From positions 1 through 23,643 of the forward strand of contig JBHELF010000039.1 in NCBI GenBank assembly GCA_046263155.1: a stretch of 23,643 bases of DNA. Direction: 5' to 3'. The position numbers were made by a program, and so were the translations under genes. This DNA comes from DATADF01 sp046263155. GTDB taxonomy: Bacteria; Actinomycetota; CADDZG01; WHSQ01. Of this stretch, positions 3,934 through 11,896 are shown piece by piece. The notes beneath the pieces are model-generated. The model did no database searches, was not told where the DNA came from, and saw nothing but the letters and a program-made list of their open reading frames with translations. How positions within the stretch are numbered: position 1 is the first letter of the stretch; every line of letters begins with the position of its first letter.

Positions 3934-5466
3934 ATGGAGAAGGTATTAGTTCTCGACTACGGCGCTCAGTACGCGCAACTCATCGCCCGTCGCGTGCGTG
4001 AGTGCCATGTCTTTTCCGAGATCGTTCCCCACGATTTGCCGGTCGATGAGATCGCCGACCTAAAACCCTCCGGACTCATCCTCTCGGGAGGCCCCAAGTC
4101 CGTCTACGAACCGGGGGCGCCCGCGGCCGACCCGCGTCTGTTCGAGATCGGCGTCCCGATTCTGGGGATCTGCTACGGACAGCAGCTCATGGCAAGGACC
4201 CTTGGGGGAGAGGTGGCCCACACGGGCGTCGCCGAATTCGGCAAGGCGGATCTCGCCGTCGAGGCTCCGAGCTCGCTGCTGTTCAAGGATCTGCCTCCCG
4301 AGCAGAGCGTGTGGATGAGTCACAACGACGCGGTCGTGCGCGCTCCCGAGGGATTCCGGCCCACCGCCTCGACCCAGGCCTCCCCGGTGGCCGCCTTCGA
4401 GGATCCCGAGCGCGGCCTGTTCGGGGTCCAGTTCCACCCCGAGGTGGCCCACACGCCGCGGGGCCTCGACCTTCTGAAGAACTTCCTCTACGACGGCTGC
4501 GACGTGCTTCCCACATGGACGATGACCTCGATCATCGAAACCGCGGTCGAGCAGATCCGAGCCACGGTCGGCTCGGAACGCATCGTTTGCGGACTCTCCG
4601 GAGGAGTTGACTCCGCGGTGGCAGCGGCGCTCGTTCACCGAGCGGTGGGCGGTCAGCTGACCTGCGTCTTTGTCGATCACGGCCTTCTGCGCTCGGGCGA
4701 GGCGGAGCAGGTCGAGGACACGTTTCGCCGGCATCTGGGCATCGATCTCATTCACGTGAAAGCGGGCGACCGGTTCCTCGAAAAGCTCTCCGGAGTAACG
4801 GATCCCGAGTCGAAGCGGAAGATCATCGGCGAGACCTTTATCCGCGTATTTGAAGAGGTCGCCCGAGACGATCTGGAGGATGCCCACTTCTTGGTTCAGG
4901 GCACTCTCTACCCGGACGTCATCGAGTCCGGTACTCGCGACGCGGCCAAGATCAAGAGCCATCACAACGTGGGGGGCCTTCCGGAGGACATGGCTTTCAC
5001 TCTGGTCGAGCCCCTTCGCAACCTGTTCAAGGACGAGGTACGCCGCGTCGGCATCGAGTTAGGACTTCCCGAGGAGATCGTCTGGCGACAGCCTTTCCCG
5101 GGCCCGGGACTGGCCGTTCGGATCATCGGCGAGGTCACCCCGGATCGACTCGAGATCCTGCGCGGAGCAGACGCCATCGTTCTCGAGGAGGTCCGCCGGG
5201 CCGGGCTCCTGGAGCAGATCTGGCAGACGTTCGCCGTCTTGCCGGCGATCCGCTCGGTCGGCGTCATGGGAGACGAAAGGACCTACGGATATCCGATCGT
5301 CCTGCGGGCGGTCACCAGCGAAGACGCCATGACCGCCGATTGGGCGAGGCTGCCCTATGAGCTGCTGGAGCGAATCTCGAATCGCATCGTGAACGAGGTT
5401 CCGGGCGTAAACCGAGTCGCCTACGACATAACCTCAAAACCTCCCGGAACGATCGAATGGGAGTAG
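3934..5466 (+). CDS. guaA: GMP synthase (glutamine-hydrolysing)
   Basis: GuaA converts XMP to GMP with ATP and ammonia from glutamine, the last step of guanine nucleotide synthesis. The 510-aa length is normal for a two-domain enzyme. The class I amidotransferase domain (about residues 1-190) has the nucleophile Cys80 in GICYGQQ and the partners His168 and Glu170 in GVQFHPEV. The ATP-pyrophosphatase domain starts at SGGVDS (222-227), and the C-terminal dimerisation domain ends with the conserved NRVAYDITSKPPGTIEWE. All key residues are present. It probably works with PurN and PurH encoded downstream in the window. Confidence 0.98.
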   Translation: MEKVLVLDYGAQYAQLIARRVRECHVFSEIVPHDLPVDEIADLKPSGLILSGGPKSVYEPGAPAADPRLFEIGVPILGICYGQQLMARTLGGEVAHTGVAEFGKADLAVEAPSSLLFKDLPPEQSVWMSHNDAVVRAPEGFRPTASTQASPVAAFEDPERGLFGVQFHPEVAHTPRGLDLLKNFLYDGCDVLPTWTMTSIIETAVEQIRATVGSERIVCGLSGGVDSAVAAALVHRAVGGQLTCVFVDHGLLRSGEAEQVEDTFRRHLGIDLIHVKAGDRFLEKLSGVTDPESKRKIIGETFIRVFEEVARDDLEDAHFLVQGTLYPDVIESGTRDAAKIKSHHNVGGLPEDMAFTLVEPLRNLFKDEVRRVGIELGLPEEIVWRQPFPGPGLAVRIIGEVTPDRLEILRGADAIVLEEVRRAGLLEQIWQTFAVLPAIRSVGVMGDERTYGYPIVLRAVTSEDAMTADWARLPYELLERISNRIVNEVPGVNRVAYDITSKPPGTIEWE

Positions 5467-5475
5467 AACGCGGGC

Positions 5476-6999
5476 GTGGCGCGCGGCGAGGAACCTGAAA
5501 GCGGGAAACTCGCCGACTACCTGAGCATTCTCTCGGGCACGACGCAAAACATCGTAGGAATCATCGTGGCAGCCCTGGCCACGCTGGGGGTGCAAGTCCT
5601 TCTCACGAATACGCTCGGGGCCGCCGGCTACGGCGTTGTGGTGCTGCTCACACAAGCCGTGTTCGTGGCCTCGTTCGCCACGCGGGCAGGAATGGATATG
5701 GCCGTGCTGCGCGATGTCGCCGTGGCCGTCGGCGTCGACCGACACGACCGAATCCGAGCGCCTGTGGCGCGGGCTGCCTGGATCGCCTTTGCCGTCAGCC
5801 TTGTCGCCGCCGTGGTGCTGTTCGGCGAGGCCGATTGGGTCCTGCGGCTCTTGTCGATCGATCCCGAGCGCGGTCGCGGAGCCGTTCAGGCAGCGGCCTT
5901 GGGACTCCCGTTCCTCGCGCTTGCAAACGTGTGGTTGTCGGCGACCCGCGGCCTCAAGATCATGCGTCACACGCTTTACGTCTTCTGGGCGGGACAGCCG
6001 GTCGGCTGGATGGCTCTAATCCTGCTCGGCTGGAGCGCAGCGCGTACGCCCTGGATGGCCGTGCTTGCCTATTCCGTCTCCTGGATCCTGGCGAGCCTCG
6101 CGGCCCTTTACTTTTGGCGACGCGAGAGCCGACGCTGGGAACCAGCCCCGCTTGAGCCGGGAGCGCTCGGCCGTCTCGCGAGATACGCGGCCCCCCGGGC
6201 GCCCGCCGCGCTGTTCTCCCAACTTTTGTTCTGGACAGACCTTTTCGTGCTTACGCGCTTCGCGCCGGATGTCGAGGTGGGTGTCTATGCCGCGGTGTTG
6301 CGAGCCGGCCAGATCGTGGTGTTGTTCCTTACCTCGGTCAGTCTGATGTTCAGCCCCTTCGTTGCCGACCTCTACAACCGTCGTGAGATCGAACGCCTGG
6401 ATGGTCTCTTCAAGACTCTGACGCGCTGGACCGTCGCCGCCACCCTTCCGGCCATTTTGCTCTTGCTGATCGTTCCGGGACCGGCTCTGCGGGTCTTTGG
6501 AAACGTTTTTTCCGAGGGTCAGGCTGCGCTGTTGATCGTGCTTGTGGGGCAGGTCATCAATATCGCCACCGGCAGTGTGGGGTTCGTGCTGATCATGGTC
6601 GGCCGGACCGGTTGGGATTTGATCGTCTACGCGGGATCGCTCGCGTTGAATCTGGGATTGGCCTTCTGGCTCTGCCCCCGATATGGGATAGAGGGGGCCG
6701 CGATCGCGAACGCGGTGACGTTCGCGGCCTCCAAGTGGGCGCGTCTGGCTCTCGTCCGCAGGTTCGTCGGTATTCAGCCCTACGACCGCCAATACGCCAG
6801 GTTGATCGTTCCCGCGGGAGCCTGCGGGATTGCAATGCTTCTGGTGTCTCGTGCCTTCGGCGGCGAATGGTTCGCAGAGCTGACCCTCACGGCGGCGCTG
6901 GGAATGCTCGTCTATCTCATCGCCTATCTCTCGGTTGGACTGACGCCCGGGGAGCGCCGAGCCGTGTCGGTGCTGCGCTCGCGCTTGCGAACCCGATAA
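5476..6999 (+). CDS. Wzx-like polysaccharide flippase (MOP superfamily)
   Basis: The 507-aa protein is strongly hydrophobic, with about 12-14 predicted TM segments, as in Wzx/RfbX and PST-type flippases that move lipid-linked glycans across the cytoplasmic membrane. The N-terminal region (about residues 15-80, with NIVGIIVAALATLGVQVLLT then LGAAGYGVVVL) matches the usual first two helices. Pairs of hydrophobic segments with RYAAPRAPAALFSQLL (about 235-250) begin the second half. Start is a GTG 10 nt after guaA without an obvious Shine-Dalgarno sequence. No glycosyltransferase is nearby, so its substrate cannot be inferred; MurJ-like or teichoic-acid-type roles remain possible but less likely. 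Confidence 0.85.
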   Translation: MARGEEPESGKLADYLSILSGTTQNIVGIIVAALATLGVQVLLTNTLGAAGYGVVVLLTQAVFVASFATRAGMDMAVLRDVAVAVGVDRHDRIRAPVARAAWIAFAVSLVAAVVLFGEADWVLRLLSIDPERGRGAVQAAALGLPFLALANVWLSATRGLKIMRHTLYVFWAGQPVGWMALILLGWSAARTPWMAVLAYSVSWILASLAALYFWRRESRRWEPAPLEPGALGRLARYAAPRAPAALFSQLLFWTDLFVLTRFAPDVEVGVYAAVLRAGQIVVLFLTSVSLMFSPFVADLYNRREIERLDGLFKTLTRWTVAATLPAILLLLIVPGPALRVFGNVFSEGQAALLIVLVGQVINIATGSVGFVLIMVGRTGWDLIVYAGSLALNLGLAFWLCPRYGIEGAAIANAVTFAASKWARLALVRRFVGIQPYDRQYARLIVPAGACGIAMLLVSRAFGGEWFAELTLTAALGMLVYLIAYLSVGLTPGERRAVSVLRSRLRTR

Positions 7000-7000
7000 T
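6995..7000 (+). promoter_or_regulatory. Predicted -10 box of leaderless pcrA
   Basis: GATAAT ends 6 nt before the GTG at 7007 and overlaps the stop codon of the flippase gene. It differs from TATAAT at one position. No Shine-Dalgarno sequence precedes the GTG. Confidence 0.45.
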
Positions 7001-7006
7001 CGGGCT

Positions 7007-9139
7007 GTGGCACAGGACTATCTCTCAGGGCTGAATCCCGTACAGAGGGAAGCGGTCGAGCACCCGGCCGGCCCCGTGCTCGTGGTTGCCGGGGCGGGTT
7101 CGGGCAAGACGCGCGTCCTAACGCATCGGATCGCTCATCTCATCTATAACGGTGTCTCCCCGTTCGGAATCATCGCGATCACCTTCACGAACAAGGCGGC
7201 CGACGAGATGAAGCGTCGAGTCGTCGACCTTGTCGGGGCGATCGCCGAGAAGATGTGGGTTTCCACGTTTCACTCCGCTTGCGTTCGCATCCTTCGACGT
7301 GAAGCGCCCCGTTTGGGGATCGCCAGCTCCTTTTCGATCTACGACTCGGCGGACACCGAGCGGCTCATCAAGCTCTGCATGAAGGAACTGGACATCGATC
7401 CCAAGAGGGTCCCTCCACGAGCGGCCGCAGCGGTTATCTCCGATGCCAAGAACAAGCTGATGGACGCCGGCCTCTTTGCCGACTTCACCACGAATCCCTG
7501 GGAGCAGAAGGTGGCCGAAATCTATGTGGAATACGAGCGCAGACTCCGGGAGGCATCCGCTTTTGACTTCGACGATCTCATAATGCGCACCGTCGAGATC
7601 TTCGACAAGTTCCCCGACGCTCTAAACCATTATCAGTCGCGTTTCGTGCATGTCCTGATCGATGAGTTCCAGGACACAAATCATGCTCAGGCCCGTTGGG
7701 CAACCCTTATCGCAGGCAAGTGGCGCAATATCTTTGTGGTGGGGGATGTCGATCAGGGCATATACGCGTTCCGCGGCGCCACCATCAAGAATCTTCTCGA
7801 TTTCGAGCGCGACTGGCCGGACGTGCGCGTCATCACTCTGGAACAGAACTACCGCTCGACTTCAACGATCCTCGGGGCCGCCAATGCGGTGATCGAGAAC
7901 AACGTGATGCGAAGGCCAAAGTCGCTGTGGACCGAAGCCGCCGCGGGAGACCTCATTACGCGCTATCACGCCGAGAACGAACACGACGAGGCGCTGTGGG
8001 CGGCGCAGGAGATAGCACGGTTGCGCGACACAGGTCAGGCGCTGGCCGACGTCGCGGTGTTCTATCGAACAAATGCTCAGTCTCGGGTGCTCGAAGAGAT
8101 CTTTGCGAAGCAGGAGATCCCGTATCGAGTCGTTGGCGGCGTCGGATTCTACGAACGAAAAGAGATCAAAGACCTGCTCGCCTGGCTGCGCGCGGCGGTC
8201 AATCCCGCCGATGCGATCAGCATCGCCCGCGCCGTGCAAGCTCCCCGACGCGGCGTCGGCGATACCTCGATCGCGCGCCTCATCGAATTTTCTCGCCGGG
8301 AGGTGATTTCGGTCGGCAGGGCATTCGAGCGGGGCGAGGAGGTTGCGGGTCTCAACAAGAGGTCGCTCGGCGGAGTCCTCGAGGCGGCGCGGCTGTTCCA
8401 GCGCATTCGGGAGGCGGCCGAGAAACGCCGGCCCGTCGATGAGATCGTCGAGTTCACCTGGGAGATAACCGGATACATGGAGGAGCTCACGTCGGAGCGC
8501 ACCTTCGAGGCTCTCTCCCGACAGGAGAACCTGAAGGAGCTTGCCGGAGTCGCCGCGGAGTACATGAGCCGCGCCGAGGAACCCAGCCTGAGGGAGTTCC
8601 TGGAGCAGATAGCGCTGATTACCGATACCGATCTCGTCGAGGGCGAGGAGACGGGCGTCAGTTTCATGACGCTGCACAACGCTAAGGGTCTCGAGTTTCC
8701 CGTGGTCTTCATCGTCGGGCTGGAGGAGGGCGTGTTTCCTCACATTCGCTCACTCACGGAGCCGGAACAGCTCGAGGAGGAGCGCCGGCTTTGTTATGTG
8801 GGCATCACCCGAGCACGCGAGCGGTTGTATCTGCTCAATGCCTGGAGCCGCAGCCTGTGGGGCGCCGTGAGCTATAACCCTCCTTCGAGGTTTCTCGCCG
8901 AGATACCTCTGGAACTGCTGAAGGACGAGGAGAAGCGGGCAGCCGAGTCCCTATTTGCAAAGAAGGATCTGTCGACGTTCAAGGTGGGCCAGGAGGTCGA
9001 GCACGATCGCTGGGGCCGAGGGGTGATCCTCGACATCGACCGCTCGGCGGTCGGCCTGGAGGCGACGATCAATTTCCCCGACGCCGGGGGCGAGAAGAGA
9101 CTCGACCTGACGCTGGCCCCCCTCAAGCCGGTGACCTGA
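7007..9139 (+). CDS. pcrA: ATP-dependent DNA helicase, PcrA/UvrD type
   Basis: This superfamily 1 helicase unwinds DNA 3' to 5' in nucleotide excision and replication-linked repair. The 710-aa protein shows the motifs in order: LNPVQREAV Q-motif, Walker A GAGSGKT (29-35), TFTNKAADEMKRRV (Ia), DEFQDTN (219-225, motif II), VGDVDQGIYAFRGA (III), NYRSTSTIL (IV), LHNAKGLEFPVVF (V) and YVGITRARERLYL (VI). The C-terminus carries the Tudor-like PcrA domain, FKVGQEVEHDRWGRGVILDI. It starts at a GTG 7 nt after the flippase. Actinobacteria often carry UvrD1/PcrA and UvrD2; this one matches the PcrA type by its C-terminal domain. Confidence 0.96.
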   Translation: MAQDYLSGLNPVQREAVEHPAGPVLVVAGAGSGKTRVLTHRIAHLIYNGVSPFGIIAITFTNKAADEMKRRVVDLVGAIAEKMWVSTFHSACVRILRREAPRLGIASSFSIYDSADTERLIKLCMKELDIDPKRVPPRAAAAVISDAKNKLMDAGLFADFTTNPWEQKVAEIYVEYERRLREASAFDFDDLIMRTVEIFDKFPDALNHYQSRFVHVLIDEFQDTNHAQARWATLIAGKWRNIFVVGDVDQGIYAFRGATIKNLLDFERDWPDVRVITLEQNYRSTSTILGAANAVIENNVMRRPKSLWTEAAAGDLITRYHAENEHDEALWAAQEIARLRDTGQALADVAVFYRTNAQSRVLEEIFAKQEIPYRVVGGVGFYERKEIKDLLAWLRAAVNPADAISIARAVQAPRRGVGDTSIARLIEFSRREVISVGRAFERGEEVAGLNKRSLGGVLEAARLFQRIREAAEKRRPVDEIVEFTWEITGYMEELTSERTFEALSRQENLKELAGVAAEYMSRAEEPSLREFLEQIALITDTDLVEGEETGVSFMTLHNAKGLEFPVVFIVGLEEGVFPHIRSLTEPEQLEEERRLCYVGITRARERLYLLNAWSRSLWGAVSYNPPSRFLAEIPLELLKDEEKRAAESLFAKKDLSTFKVGQEVEHDRWGRGVILDIDRSAVGLEATINFPDAGGEKRLDLTLAPLKPVT

Positions 9140-9150
9140 GCGGTCCCGCG

Positions 9151-9960
9151 TCAGCGCTCGACGATCTCGATCGATTCGATGTAGATCGGAACGATCGGCT
9201 TTACCGCCTCCGCAGGATCGGGGTTGCCGATATCCGTCTCGATGGCTTCGATCGCGTCGAGGGTCTCATAGGAACCGGGATCGACTTCGCCGAAGATCGA
9301 ATAGAAGGGACGGTATCCCGCGGGTCCCTGATCTGCGGGATGGACGACGATGAAGAACTGGCTCCCCCCGCTGTTCGGTCCCGAATTAGCCATGCCGACG
9401 ATCCCGTAGACGTACTCACGCGGCCTTTCCGGCAGTTCATCGGGGATCGAGTATCCGGGTCCGTCCGGAGGTTGACCGTTGAACCCATTCGGATCGCCGG
9501 CCTGAATCACCGCGTTGCGCTCAACGCGGTGCCAGATGAGTCCGTCGTAGTAACCGTCGCGCGCCAGGAAGATGAAGTTGTTGACGGTCTGCCGCGCCTT
9601 TTCCTCCAATAGGTCGAACTCGATGTCCCCGCACGAGGTGCGTATGACCGCGGCGTAGTCGACCGAGTTGTCGATCGTCATCGGGGGTGCGGACTCGTAT
9701 TGCTGCGGATCCGCCGGAGGCGGCGGCTCCGCGCCGCACGCCGCGATCCTCGCCTCGGGACTGGGGGACGGCGAGCTTCCCGCCGACGTCCTCTCGGTGT
9801 CGTCGCCGCCTCCGGTCAGGGCGAGTGTAAGAACGACGCCCAACACCCCACCGATGCCGGCGAGTCGCGCGATGCGACGCCGCTTTAGTTGCTCGGCGTA
9901 CTCCATTCGCTGCTGATCGCGGTGGTCTTTCTTGCGCTGACGCTTCGCCTGTTTGCTCAT
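9151..9960 (-). CDS. Membrane-anchored cyclophilin-type peptidyl-prolyl isomerase
   Basis: The 269-aa protein catalyses cis-trans isomerisation of Xaa-Pro bonds, probably on the outer face of the membrane. It has a highly charged cytoplasmic N-terminus (about residues 1-31), one TM segment (about 32-48), a Ser/Pro linker and a cyclophilin domain (about 100-268). That domain holds IWHRVERNAVIQAGDP, with the active-site Arg of the 'FHR' motif, and GMANSGPNSGGSQFFI. The ATG overlaps the stop of the carboxyltransferase gene as ATGA, with GGAGG 2 nt upstream, so translation is likely coupled. Its start is fixed by this overlap; an in-frame start at 10173 would lie within the upstream gene. It converges on pcrA with an 11-bp gap. 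Confidence 0.93.
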   Translation of the reverse strand: MSKQAKRQRKKDHRDQQRMEYAEQLKRRRIARLAGIGGVLGVVLTLALTGGGDDTERTSAGSSPSPSPEARIAACGAEPPPPADPQQYESAPPMTIDNSVDYAAVIRTSCGDIEFDLLEEKARQTVNNFIFLARDGYYDGLIWHRVERNAVIQAGDPNGFNGQPPDGPGYSIPDELPERPREYVYGIVGMANSGPNSGGSQFFIVVHPADQGPAGYRPFYSIFGEVDPGSYETLDAIEAIETDIGNPDPAEAVKPIVPIYIESIEIVER

Positions 9961-11411
9961 CGCCTCCAGCGTTCTCGGCGCCTGCGGGAGCGTTCGGCTC
10001 CCGTGAGACCGTCTTGCCTCAGGAGGTCGAGATGATAGGCAATGGCGTCCCCCAGCGAAATTGCGTTCAGATCGGCGTCGACCAGGGCATCCGCAATCCC
10101 AAACCGCACGAGATCCTCGGCGGTCGGCCGCTGCAGCCGCGCCGCTTCCGACGCTTTGTTGGGATCGCGCCACAAGAGTTGGGCGGCAAGCTCGGGACCG
10201 ATCACGGAGAAGACCGATCCCTTGAATGCGAGCAGCACATCGCCGCAGGCAAAAGCCAGCGCACCGCCGCTGCCTCCTTCACCGGTGACGATCGATAGGA
10301 CCCGAACCGGCGCGTCGAGAACTGCATCGAACAGGGACGCGATCTCCCAGGCAACACCTCCCGCCTCCGAATCCTCGAGCGGAGAGGCACCGGGCGTGTC
10401 GATCAAGGTCACGACCGGCAGGTTCAAGCGAGCCGCGATCGCGATCACACGGCGCGCCTTGCGGTAGGCCGCCGGCCCGGGCATCTCGCGATTCAACGCG
10501 AGCACGGCCGCGCGCCGCCCTCTGATCCGCCCGATCGCCACTACCAAAGCTTCGTCGTCCGCGCCGGCGCGATCGCCGCGCAGATGGAAGAGATCGCCCA
10601 ACTGCTCCAGCAATGCACCGGGTCGGGGCCGTCGCGGCGACCGCGCGTTCTCGTAGGCGGCCCACGGCTCGGTTGCTCCGTCGGGCAGTTCGTCGATACC
10701 AAGGAGTGCCGGGGGCGCGCTCATCGATTGAGGTTGGTCCAAACTCAGGATTTCGAGGAGTTGCGTGAGGACCGCGCCGACATCGGAGCGACTAACGACT
10801 GCGTCGACCAGGCCGGCAGCGGCCGCGGATTCGGAGGTGTGCGATCCGCGCCGCAGTCCTCGTCCGGCGACCTGTTCGACCAGGCGCGGACCCGCGAATC
10901 CAACCGTGGCGCCGGCCTCGGCGATGATGACGTCGGCGAGCCCCGCGATGCTGGCCAGTACTCCCCCCGTAGTGGGATTCCCGAGTAACGCGATAAGCGG
11001 CGTCGCGGCCTCGGCCAGGGTGCGGCGTGCGGCGACCAGCTTCGGCATCTGGACGGGCGAGGCCATTCCCTCCTGCATGCGCGCGCCGCCGGTCGCCGTT
11101 CGAAGGACGAAAGGGGTGCGGGAGGCGGCAGCGCGTTCCAGAGCGCGCGCCAGTCTTTCGCCGGTGACGGTACCCATGCTTCCACCGAAGAATCGGAAAT
11201 CGAACTCCGCAACTTGCACGTCGATCCCTCCGATGCGCGCGCTCCCTACCGAGATCGACTCGATCGCTCCGGTTTCGTCGCGAAGCCGCGCGAGCTCGTC
11301 GAGGTAGTCCGGGAAGGCAAGGGGATCGGCCGACTGGAGATCATCCGCGAACGGCAAATAGGAATCTGAGTCAACGAAGAACGGGATCATGCCCGCGACT
11401 GGATCAGTCAT
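9957..11411 (-). CDS. Fused carboxyltransferase of acetyl-/acyl-CoA carboxylase (AccD-AccA fusion)
   Basis: The 484-aa protein carries both carboxyltransferase halves, which move a carboxyl group from biotin to acetyl-CoA to give malonyl-CoA. The first half (about residues 30-225) is AccD-like, with FFGGSMGTVTGERLARALE and GGARMQEGM. The second (about 270-470) is AccA-like, with KARRVIAIAARLNLPVVTLI, DTPGASPLED, GEGGSGGALAFACGD and SVIGPELAAQLLW. No Cys occurs in the AccD-like half, so the zinc ribbon of separate AccD subunits is missing. The C-terminus is very Arg-rich (RSRRRRERWRR). The substrate could be acetyl- or propionyl-CoA; the sequence does not decide. No biotin carboxylase or biotin carrier gene is in the window. 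It is divergent from the B12-subunit gene. Confidence 0.92.
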   Translation of the reverse strand: MTDPVAGMIPFFVDSDSYLPFADDLQSADPLAFPDYLDELARLRDETGAIESISVGSARIGGIDVQVAEFDFRFFGGSMGTVTGERLARALERAAASRTPFVLRTATGGARMQEGMASPVQMPKLVAARRTLAEAATPLIALLGNPTTGGVLASIAGLADVIIAEAGATVGFAGPRLVEQVAGRGLRRGSHTSESAAAAGLVDAVVSRSDVGAVLTQLLEILSLDQPQSMSAPPALLGIDELPDGATEPWAAYENARSPRRPRPGALLEQLGDLFHLRGDRAGADDEALVVAIGRIRGRRAAVLALNREMPGPAAYRKARRVIAIAARLNLPVVTLIDTPGASPLEDSEAGGVAWEIASLFDAVLDAPVRVLSIVTGEGGSGGALAFACGDVLLAFKGSVFSVIGPELAAQLLWRDPNKASEAARLQRPTAEDLVRFGIADALVDADLNAISLGDAIAYHLDLLRQDGLTGAERSRRRRERWRR

Positions 11412-11479
11412 GGATTAGAAGTGCACCTGCTAATCTCCTGCGCAACCGTAGCGCGTAGCTCACATCGACGTGGGAGAAC
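11412..11479. promoter_or_regulatory. Divergent intergenic region between carboxyltransferase and B12-subunit genes
   Basis: These 68 bp must hold the promoters of both divergent units. TTGCGC is visible on the minus strand, but no -10 box at good spacing was clear on either strand. GGGAG (11472-11476 region) gives the B12-subunit gene a Shine-Dalgarno sequence. No cobalamin riboswitch would fit in this length. Confidence 0.35.
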
Positions 11480-11893
11480 ATGCCGGGCCGTCCGCGGATA
11501 CTCGTAGCTAAACCGGGATTAGACGGGCACGATCGCGGGATCAAGGTGGTCGCGCGAGCCCTTCGCGACGCAGGCGTCGAGGTTATTTATACGGGCCTGC
11601 ATCAGACGCCGGAGCAAATCGCCGCGGCTGCCATCCAGGAGGACGTCGATGGCGTCGGTCTCTCATGTCTTTCGGGGGCGCACATGACCCTCTTCCCACG
11701 CGTGTTGGAGTTGATACGCGAACAGGGCGGTGAGGACATCGTGGTCTTCGGCGGCGGAATAGTTCCGGACGCCGATATCCCTAAATTGAAGACGGCGGGC
11801 ATCGTCGAGATCTTCACTTCCGGGACCTCCACAAAGACCATCGTCGACTGGGTCGACAGCAACATCGCGCCACTGGCAAAACAGGCCGGCTGA
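11480..11893 (+). CDS. Stand-alone B12-binding subunit of methylmalonyl-CoA mutase type
   Basis: The 137-aa protein is a complete cobalamin-binding domain. DGHDRG (15-20) has the axial ligand His17, followed by the S-x-L motif in SCLSGAH (Ser62, Leu64) and GGG (91-93). In split acyl-CoA mutases this small subunit joins a separate catalytic chain to interconvert methylmalonyl-CoA (or isobutyryl- or ethylmalonyl-CoA) with its isomer. The catalytic subunit is not in the window. The stop is 3 nt before sucC, which suggests one operon in which mutase product succinyl-CoA is passed to succinyl-CoA synthetase. That context favours a methylmalonyl-CoA substrate. Confidence 0.93.
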   Translation: MPGRPRILVAKPGLDGHDRGIKVVARALRDAGVEVIYTGLHQTPEQIAAAAIQEDVDGVGLSCLSGAHMTLFPRVLELIREQGGEDIVVFGGGIVPDADIPKLKTAGIVEIFTSGTSTKTIVDWVDSNIAPLAKQAG

Positions 11894-11896
11894 TCG

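Noticed and set aside
4060..4965. 301-aa minus-strand frame inside guaA
   Set aside because: Mirror frame of a GC-rich gene; guaA is complete with all catalytic motifs.
7862..8743. 293-aa minus-strand frame inside the helicase gene
   Set aside because: Antisense shadow of the helicase gene, with no recognisable domain.
9961..10173. N-terminal extension of the cyclophilin
   Set aside because: It lies within the carboxyltransferase gene; the ATGA overlap gives a better start.
11412..11479. Cobalamin riboswitch before the B12-subunit gene
   Set aside because: The gap is 68 bp, far shorter than a cobalamin riboswitch, and no B12 box was seen.
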